From Bacteroidales bacterium (GTDB lineage: Bacteria; Bacteroidota; Bacteroidia; Bacteroidales; JAGOPY01): a stretch of DNA of 64,000 nucleotides. The notes beneath the pieces are model-generated. The model did not search any database and was not told where the DNA came from. It saw only the letters and a program-made list of their open reading frames with translations. This document shows, in pieces, positions 58,367-64,000 of the stretch. Position numbers and translations under genes: made by a program. Where the stretch lies: positions 5,737 to 69,736 of the forward strand of contig JALNZD010000021.1 in assembly GCA_023229505.1 (NCBI GenBank), written 5' to 3'. Position 1 is the first letter of the stretch. The number at the start of each line of letters is the position of its first letter.

Positions 58367-59665
58367 ATGCTCCCACCAATCGAAACAAAACCCTCAGCCG
58401 AAATCAAAACCTTCCAGGAAGAAAAACTTAAGGAGCAACTCATCTATCTCCAGGAAAAATCCGGTTTTTACCAGGAGATGTTCCGCAAGAACCACATCGA
58501 CATCTCCAAAATCCAACACCTTGAAGATCTGCAGCATATTCCGGTTACCACCAAAGATGACCTCCAGCAGCAAAATGAAGCCTTCATCTGCGTGCCACGA
58601 AATAAGATCATCGATTATATCACCACTTCCGGTACCCTTGGCGATCCGGTCACTTTTTCAATGACCGACCGCGACCTCGACCGCCTGGCTTATAACGAAA
58701 GCATCTCCTTTGCCATCGCCGATGGCAACGAAAATGACACCTACCAGCTCATGACTACCATCGACCGCAGGTTTATGGCAGGATTGGCTTATTTCCTTGG
58801 GGTAAGAAAGCTCGGTGCGGGCATCATCCGCGTTGGTAACGGGATGCCGGAGCTGCAATGGGATACCATCCGCCGTTTTAAGCCCAATGCATTCATCACC
58901 GTTCCTTCATTCATCCTGAGACTCATTGAATATGCCGAAGAGCATGGGATTGCTTACCGCTCCTCCAGCATCCGCAAAGCCATTTGTATCGGCGAGCCCC
59001 TGCGTAATCCCGACTTTTCCCTCACCACGCTCTGTAGTAAGATCAGGGAAAAGTGGGACATCCATCTATATTCGACTTACGCCTCCACGGAAATGTGCAC
59101 GGCCTTCACCGAATGCCGCTATGGCGCAGGCGGGCATCATCACCCCGAACTGATCATCGTGGAATTCCTGGATGAAAATGATCAGCCCGTTAAAGAAGAT
59201 GAGGCCGGGGAAGTCACCGTAACGACACTCGGCGTGGAAGGCATGCCGCTACTCCGTTTTAAAACCGGCGATGTCTGTTATCATTACCAGGAGCCCTGCC
59301 GTTGCGGCCGGACCACCATGCGTTTAGGCCCCGTGCTGGGCAGAAAACAACAAATGATCAAATACAAGGGCACAACCCTATACCCACCGGTACTTTATGA
59401 CATCCTCGATAACACGGAAAGCATTGTAAATTATTATGTTGAAGTTTATACCAATGCGATCGGCACCGATCAAATCCTGATCCATATCGGGAGTCACCAG
59501 ATTACTGAAAACCTGGAAAAAGAAATTAAGGATCACTTCAGGGCAAAACTCAGGGTTGCCCCACAGATCAATTTTGAACCGGTAGACCAGATTGAGAAAA
59601 CACTACATCCTGAAGGGGGCAGAAAGTCAGTCAAGTTCATCGATAAAAGAAATAATCACAAATAA
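58367..59665 (+). CDS. Phenylacetate-CoA ligase-family adenylate-forming enzyme
   Basis: A 432-residue adenylating enzyme. IDYITTSGTLGDPVTFSMT is the nucleotide loop; YSTYASTEMCTAFTECRYG and LLRFKTGDVCYHYQEPCRCG (with the Cys pair of PaaK proteins) follow, then GRKQQMIKYKGTTLYPP, the usual C-terminal hinge. It most likely activates p-coumarate from the ammonia-lyase, loading it on CoA or ACP to start the polyene. An alternative is activation of the finished acid for ester formation. It is the last gene of the cluster. Confidence 0.9.
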   Translation: MLPPIETKPSAEIKTFQEEKLKEQLIYLQEKSGFYQEMFRKNHIDISKIQHLEDLQHIPVTTKDDLQQQNEAFICVPRNKIIDYITTSGTLGDPVTFSMTDRDLDRLAYNESISFAIADGNENDTYQLMTTIDRRFMAGLAYFLGVRKLGAGIIRVGNGMPELQWDTIRRFKPNAFITVPSFILRLIEYAEEHGIAYRSSSIRKAICIGEPLRNPDFSLTTLCSKIREKWDIHLYSTYASTEMCTAFTECRYGAGGHHHPELIIVEFLDENDQPVKEDEAGEVTVTTLGVEGMPLLRFKTGDVCYHYQEPCRCGRTTMRLGPVLGRKQQMIKYKGTTLYPPVLYDILDNTESIVNYYVEVYTNAIGTDQILIHIGSHQITENLEKEIKDHFRAKLRVAPQINFEPVDQIEKTLHPEGGRKSVKFIDKRNNHK

Positions 59666-59697
59666 CACAAGCCAATTACCTTTTATCTTAATTTTCG

Positions 59698-59705
59698 TAC
59701 TTTTG
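59698..59705 (+). promoter_or_regulatory. TACTTTTG -7 box before the GT-C/TPR gene
   Basis: A TAnnTTTG match 43 bases before the ATG at 59749, in the 83-base gap after the ligase gene. No -33 TTG at proper distance. Confidence 0.45.
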
Positions 59706-59748
59706 GCTCCTGTAAGCAGCTTAGCCAAAATAAACCTTTCATACTATC

Positions 59749-61764
59749 ATGGCATCAATCCAACCTTTGATAAAGAAGTATGCTATTATCCTGATAACCA
59801 TTATCGGGATTATTGCTTATGCCAATTCTTTTAATAATGCCTTTCAATTTGATGATGGTTATCATATTGTAGAAGGTAGCAAGATTAAAAACTTTGATAA
59901 TGTTTTAAAATTTTCCCACTGGAAAGCGATCAATGACAGGCCTCTGTCATTCTTTACACTGGCGGTGAATTATAAACTCAATGAGCTGGATGTTGCCGGA
60001 TACCATGTAGTCAACCTCCTGTTCCATATCCTGGCTGGTTTAATAGCGTTTTTACTCACGTTCGAGATCCTGTCCCTTCCTGTATTCCGGAAAAACCGGA
60101 CCATCCAGGATTATAAGGTTCTCATCGCGCTGTTTTCTTCAATGATCTTCGTTGCACACCCGATCCAGACCCAGGCCGTAACATATATTACGCAGCGTAT
60201 GACGGTTATGGCCGGTTTATTCTACATGTGGTCGGTTTTGCTATACATCAGGGGCCGGAATGCACACCTGGAACCTGCGAGAGCTAAAGCCTGGAAGTCA
60301 TACGCGTATTATGCAGGCGCCATTGCTGCCGGAGCCCTTGGATTCCTCTCCAAGCAAAACGCGGCTACTTTCCCGCTGGCTTTTATCCTTGTCGAAATCC
60401 TGTTTATCCGTGACCAGCAGGAAAAGATCGACCGCAGGTTCTTGACAACCATTTCTTGCGTCGTCGGGGGGATTATCCTGTTAGGGATTATCCTGAACGG
60501 TCTGCCGTCAGAATACGATAAAATCAGCCGGTCGGAATACCTCTTCACGCAATTCCGTGTCATGGTCAAGTACTGGCAATTGCTTTTCCTGCCCATAAAC
60601 CAGCACCTCGATTATTACTGGACGATATCCATATCTTTGTGGGGATATAAAGATCTGCTCAGCCTGGCTCTCCTGCTTGGAACCATCGCCCTGGGGGTGT
60701 TCCTGTTCCGTAAAAACTGGCTGATACCTGCCTTTGCTATTTTCTGGTTCTACCTGACTTTATCCATCGAATCAACCATCATCCCTATCCGCGATGTCAT
60801 CTTCGAGCACAGGATGTATATGGCCGTCTTCGGTATCGGGTTCGCTTTCAGTTACCTGGCATTTTACTTCCTGGGCAGGAAAAAACAGATTTATCCCGTC
60901 ATCGTCTTGTCGATCCTTACCCTGGTTTACATGGGTGCATCCTTTAACCGCAACAAGGTATGGAAAAACATCTATACTCTTTGGTCGGATAGTACTACAA
61001 AAGACCCAAAAAGGGAGAGGGCATGGTATTGGCTGGCTTCTTATTATACACTGGAAAAAGATCCTGAAAATGCCCTGAAGTGCTATAACACTTCCATTGA
61101 ATGTAATCCTAATTTTCCCCTGGCCTACAATGGCAGTGGAAATGTAAAAAAAGAAACCGGTGACCTGAAAGGTGCTTTGAAGGATTACAACAAGGCCATC
61201 CAGCTTGACCCGAATTACATGACTGCTTATTATAACCGGGGGATTGCCAATGCTGCCATGAATCAATTATCGGATGCCATAAAGGATTATGACCAGTCCA
61301 TTCAGGTGGGTAACAGATCTTCGGCAGTTTATTATAACCGGGGAAACGCCAAAAGGAGAAAGGGCCAATACAGTTCCGCGATAGAAGACTATAATATCGC
61401 CCTCGAAATAGATCCGAAATACCCCCTGGCTTATTTTAACCGGGGCCTGACCAAAGCGGGGATGAAAGACCATGAAGGAGCAATTGCAGATATTGACTTC
61501 GCCATCAGACTCGACCCAAAGAACCATTTGTTTTATAACGGCAAAGGTGTTTCACTCCTTAGCCTTGGAAAATACCAGGAAGCAGTTAATAATTTTGACC
61601 TGAGCATCCAGATGAATTCCGACTTCGGACAGGCATATTATAACAGGGGATATGCCAAACTGAACGGTCTGAGTGATCTGAAAGGGGCCTGCGAGGACTG
61701 GACGGTTGCTGCATCAAAAGGTTATAAAAGTGCTGAACATTATATCCAGCTATATTGTAAGTAA
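59749..61764 (+). CDS. TMTC-like GT-C membrane protein with C-terminal TPR domain
   Basis: A 671-residue protein. The first 410 residues hold about ten membrane helices. Early acidic residues (FQFDDGYHIVEG) and LSFFTLAVNYKLN before the second helix match TMTC/O-mannosyltransferase-like GT-C proteins. The last 250 residues are six or seven TPR repeats (AYNGSGNVKKETGDLKGAL and YYNRGIANAAMNQLSDAI). Such proteins use a lipid-linked sugar; the donor may be made by the dolichyl-phosphate-mannose-synthase-like enzyme encoded just downstream. The gene has its own promoter box and probably does not belong to the pigment pathway. Confidence 0.87.
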   Translation: MASIQPLIKKYAIILITIIGIIAYANSFNNAFQFDDGYHIVEGSKIKNFDNVLKFSHWKAINDRPLSFFTLAVNYKLNELDVAGYHVVNLLFHILAGLIAFLLTFEILSLPVFRKNRTIQDYKVLIALFSSMIFVAHPIQTQAVTYITQRMTVMAGLFYMWSVLLYIRGRNAHLEPARAKAWKSYAYYAGAIAAGALGFLSKQNAATFPLAFILVEILFIRDQQEKIDRRFLTTISCVVGGIILLGIILNGLPSEYDKISRSEYLFTQFRVMVKYWQLLFLPINQHLDYYWTISISLWGYKDLLSLALLLGTIALGVFLFRKNWLIPAFAIFWFYLTLSIESTIIPIRDVIFEHRMYMAVFGIGFAFSYLAFYFLGRKKQIYPVIVLSILTLVYMGASFNRNKVWKNIYTLWSDSTTKDPKRERAWYWLASYYTLEKDPENALKCYNTSIECNPNFPLAYNGSGNVKKETGDLKGALKDYNKAIQLDPNYMTAYYNRGIANAAMNQLSDAIKDYDQSIQVGNRSSAVYYNRGNAKRRKGQYSSAIEDYNIALEIDPKYPLAYFNRGLTKAGMKDHEGAIADIDFAIRLDPKNHLFYNGKGVSLLSLGKYQEAVNNFDLSIQMNSDFGQAYYNRGYAKLNGLSDLKGACEDWTVAASKGYKSAEHYIQLYCK

Positions 61765-61789
61765 TCTCACTTCGTGTTCTGTTTTAAAA

Positions 61790-62494
61790 ATGAAAAAGAT
61801 CCTGATCATCGTTCCCGCTTACAACGAAAAAGACAACATAGGTCAGGTCATTCATAAACTATACACAGAAAACAGGGATTGGGACATCCTGGTGATCAAT
61901 GATGCCTCAACCGATAATACCAGCGCCATTGCCAGGGAAACCGGCCATGCAGAAGTAATTAACCTGCCCTTTAATTTAGGGATCGGTGGATGCGTTCAGA
62001 CCGGTTTCCTTTATGCCAGAAATAAAGATTATGATTTTGCACTTCAGTTCGACGGCGACGGGCAGCACAGCGCCGAAGAAATCCATAAACTCCTGGAAAT
62101 TGTAATGAATGATGAGGCAGATGTGGCCATCGGTTCCAGGTTCAACCGGAAGCACGACGGTTTCAAATCTTCGTCTATAAGGAGAATTGGGATAAGGATC
62201 TTCGAATGGTTCTCTTACCTGCTCATCCAACAGCATATCACCGATCACACTTCGGGTTTTAGGGCTTATAACCGCAAAGCCGTTCATTTTCTTGCCGATC
62301 ATTACCCCAGTGATTATCCTGAACCTGAAGTAGTCATCCTGCTTGGAAAAAACGGTTTTAACATCAAGGAAACCTTTACCCAGATGCATGAACGAAAGGG
62401 TGGCGTTTCTTCCATCCCTCTGACAAAAGGCCCCTATTATATGATCAAGGTCATGCTTGCTATGTTTATGTCGGCCATCAGGTCAAAAATTTAA
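61790..62494 (+). CDS. Dolichyl-phosphate mannose synthase-like GT2 glycosyltransferase
   Basis: A 234-residue GT2 enzyme. I start at the ATG at 61790 (MKKILIIVPAYNEKDNIGQV); the 28 codons upstream overlap the previous gene end. Motifs: VINDASTDNTS, LQFDGDGQHSAEEI (metal site), SRFNRKHDG. It has no C-terminal helices, unlike GtrB-type enzymes. It would transfer a sugar to polyprenyl phosphate for the GT-C protein upstream. Four bases separate it from the DUF2304 gene, so the two are coupled. Confidence 0.92.
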   Translation: MKKILIIVPAYNEKDNIGQVIHKLYTENRDWDILVINDASTDNTSAIARETGHAEVINLPFNLGIGGCVQTGFLYARNKDYDFALQFDGDGQHSAEEIHKLLEIVMNDEADVAIGSRFNRKHDGFKSSSIRRIGIRIFEWFSYLLIQQHITDHTSGFRAYNRKAVHFLADHYPSDYPEPEVVILLGKNGFNIKETFTQMHERKGGVSSIPLTKGPYYMIKVMLAMFMSAIRSKI

Positions 62495-62498
62495 TATC

Positions 62499-62951
62499 AT
62501 GAATGAAGAAATAAGTACGATAGGCAGCAGTGTCCAAAAGACGCAATACATTGCCATCTTCGTGAGTGTCAGCCTGTTTTTGTACATTTTCTATTTAGTC
62601 AGGAAAAAGAAGATCAAAGAAGAATATTCATTGATGTGGCTTTCTTCTAGCTTCGTTTTCATTGTTCTTTCCATCTGGCGGCATGGGTTGGAGTATTTCG
62701 CAAAGTTGATGGGTATCGCCTACCCACCCGCTGCTCTTTTCCTGATCCTCATGCTGGCGATCTTCCTGATTCTGATTGAATTCTCTATCAACATTTCCAA
62801 ACTTTCGGAGAAAAATAAAATCCTGGCCCAGGAAATGGCCCTTCTAAAAGATGAAATAGAATCATTAAAAACGGGAAAACCAGCCAAGAATCCGGTAAGA
62901 GGTGATAATCTTGAAAATATTGAACCGGTGAAGCGCCCGGTCAAAAAATGA
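62499..62951 (+). CDS. DUF2304 membrane protein
   Basis: A 150-residue protein with three helices (YIAIFVSVSLFLYIFYLV, SLMWLSSSFVFIVLSIW, LFLILMLAIFLILIEFSI) and a coiled tail (SEKNKILAQEMALLKDEIES). The pattern, including KKIKEEYSLMWL, is that of DUF2304 proteins, which regularly accompany GT2 genes like the one just before. The ATG at 62499 is used since the frame upstream lies within the glycosyltransferase. Its 3' end overlaps the convergent glycosyltransferase gene by 87 bases. Confidence 0.88.
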   Translation: MNEEISTIGSSVQKTQYIAIFVSVSLFLYIFYLVRKKKIKEEYSLMWLSSSFVFIVLSIWRHGLEYFAKLMGIAYPPAALFLILMLAIFLILIEFSINISKLSEKNKILAQEMALLKDEIESLKTGKPAKNPVRGDNLENIEPVKRPVKK

Positions 62952-63638
62952 CGGATTATATTTCCTGGCAACAGCATACTGTTCGAAAAACTGACCCCTG
63001 AATCCTGTTTCACTTTTTGAAGACCCATGCCTACGAAAGCTCGCCAGTTCATGGTTGATGACTCCAGCCGGGGAGATCCTTGTGAACCGAAGCCACAAAT
63101 CATAATCCATTGCATATTTCAGTGACAAATCAAGGTGACCGGCTTTTTCAAAGAGCTCTTTCCGGAAAAAAACCGCCGGCTGGGAGATAAAATTCTCCCG
63201 TAAAAGTTTTTCAACAGAAAATTTCTTCAACCGGGCGTTCTTATAACGTGTAATCCATTTCCATCTTTCCTCTCCTGAGCTGTCGATGATGCGGCATCGG
63301 CCGTAAACCCAACCGCATTCCGGATGATCACGGAAATAATCTGCCACGGTTTGCAATGCGCCCGGAAGGTATATATCATCCGAATTCAGCCAGCCGATGA
63401 TCTGCCCTGACGCCATACGGACACCCTTATTGACGGCATCAGCCTGGCCTTTATCTTTCTCGCTTACCCATATTATCCGGCCATAATCAGCCAATATCTC
63501 CCGCGTACCATCCGTTGATCCCCCATCTATCACAATCACCTCCAAGCCATGATCAATCACTTGGTCCAATATACTTTGAAGAGTTTTTTTAATATAACCG
63601 GCTTGGTTATATGAAGGTATTATCACAGAAATTTTCAT
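62865..63638 (-). CDS. GT2 family glycosyltransferase (WcaA-like)
   Basis: A 257-residue enzyme starting at the ATG ending at 63638 (MKISVIIPSYNQAGYIKKTL); nine upstream codons do not belong. VIDGGSTDGTREIL and GWLNSDDIYLPGAL (the DxD-like site) are clear, then VYGRCRIIDSSGE and SQPAVFFRKELFE, typical of glycosyltransferases in surface polysaccharide loci. The C-terminal end is antisense to the last 28 codons of the DUF2304 gene; both reading frames look natural. Acceptor unknown. Confidence 0.92.
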   Translation of the reverse strand: MKISVIIPSYNQAGYIKKTLQSILDQVIDHGLEVIVIDGGSTDGTREILADYGRIIWVSEKDKGQADAVNKGVRMASGQIIGWLNSDDIYLPGALQTVADYFRDHPECGWVYGRCRIIDSSGEERWKWITRYKNARLKKFSVEKLLRENFISQPAVFFRKELFEKAGHLDLSLKYAMDYDLWLRFTRISPAGVINHELASFRRHGSSKSETGFRGQFFEQYAVARKYNPSFFDRALHRFNIFKIITSYRILGWFSRF

Positions 63639-63874
63639 TGGATGGTTTAAAGGTTGAAACTTCATGCAAAGATAACTTCAAAACAGGAAAACATACACAA
63701 TCAACCTTTGTAATAAGTACGGAATATAAATAAATGATATTGAAAAGAAGAACGATTAAATTTTTAATTTTGAGTAAATACTGATTGATGAATAAGAATA
63801 AATTGAATCTTGATATATGAGATTTATAAGACTTGATTTCTATCTAACAGGTGGGGTTAATTATAGAATACTTG

Positions 63875-64000
63875 TTACTGTTCAGCGGTAGCTAACAGAA
63901 AATCTACAGGGTTACCGTCAATAGCCAGTTGTATTGAATCAAGAATATTATACCCCTGTTTTCTTATTGTGGAAATATAAGAACGTGTTCTGCAAAAAAC
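63875..64000 (-). mobile_element. IS66-like transposase, 3' end (cut by the window edge)
   Basis: The minus strand from the window edge encodes 41 residues to a stop at 63875-63877: VFCRTRSYISTIRKQGYNIL, then a DSIQLAIDGNP tail. The R-S-Y-I-S-T-x-R-K-Q-x-x-N-x-L pattern is the C-terminal end of many IS66-type transposases as I recall. The rest of the element lies beyond the window. The 209 bases between it and the glycosyltransferase show no gene; an inverted-repeat end was not recognised. Confidence 0.6.

Larger units (their letters stand above)
23871..59665 (+). other. Flexirubin-type aryl polyene-dialkylresorcinol biosynthetic cluster
   Basis: Plus-strand genes 23871-38184 and 42826-59665 form one pathway: aryl starter (ammonia-lyase, ligase), polyene chain (KS, CLF, ACP, KR, two DH), dialkylresorcinol (DarA, DarB), joining and tailoring (acyltransferases, FAD enzymes, thioesterase) and export or localisation (ABC pair, MMPL fusion, LolA/LolB-like). 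This gene set matches what I know of Flavobacterium and Chitinophaga flexirubin clusters. The minus-strand block 38283-42701 is not part of the pathway. Confidence 0.9.

Overview
The window is chromosomal DNA from a member of the Bacteroidota. The signs are a type IX secretion C-terminal sorting domain (gene 2531-4162), a TonB receptor with an STN-like front followed by a DUF4249 lipoprotein (11482-15418), Bacteroidota-type TAnnTTTG promoter boxes ahead of several genes, and few strong Shine-Dalgarno sites. The order within the phylum cannot be fixed from this sequence. No rRNA, tRNA or CRISPR array was seen.

Left part (1-23,734): two DUF3494 ice-binding-type surface proteins, one a lipoprotein with five Ig-like repeats and one a two-domain T9SS substrate; a sigma-54 response regulator with its hybrid sensor kinase; a class A penicillin-binding protein; a four-gene TonB-dependent outer-membrane operon; a decayed outer-membrane barrel gene with a perfect palindrome at its deletion joint; an unannotated 29-residue membrane peptide gene with its own ribosome site and terminator; a TPR sensor kinase/NarL-type regulator pair; small unknown genes and a gene remnant; and a YugP-type zinc peptidase.

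Centre (23,871-59,665): a large aryl polyene-dialkylresorcinol (flexirubin-type) pigment cluster. The expected parts are present: tyrosine ammonia-lyase, an aryl-acid ligase of the phenylacetate-CoA ligase family, two acyl carrier proteins, ketoreductase, ApeP-like and ApeI-like dehydratases, three ketosynthases with a catalytic Cys, a chain-length-factor-like partner without it, a shrunken ketosynthase-like protein, the dialkylresorcinol pair DarA/DarB, thioesterase, LpxL-type acyltransferase, BtrH-like and C45 acyltransferase candidates for joining the two halves, two CrtI-like FAD oxidoreductases, an ABC exporter, LolA-like and LolB-like carriers, a GT2-DUF2062 protein and a three-domain MMPL/acyltransferase/methyltransferase protein. 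A reverse-strand block (38,283-42,701: two DUF4143 ATPases and a BamA/TamA-like barrel) splits the cluster; one ATPase lies between two near-identical direct repeats of about 79 bp.

Many intergenic gaps of the cluster are built almost wholly from imperfect tandem repeats with a 7-base period (sometimes 8-11), often running right up to the next start codon. They are the most unusual structural feature of the window.

Right part (59,698-64,000): a GT-C/TPR membrane protein, a dolichyl-phosphate-mannose-synthase-like glycosyltransferase, a DUF2304 protein, a convergent glycosyltransferase, and the 3' end of an IS66-like transposase cut off by the window edge.
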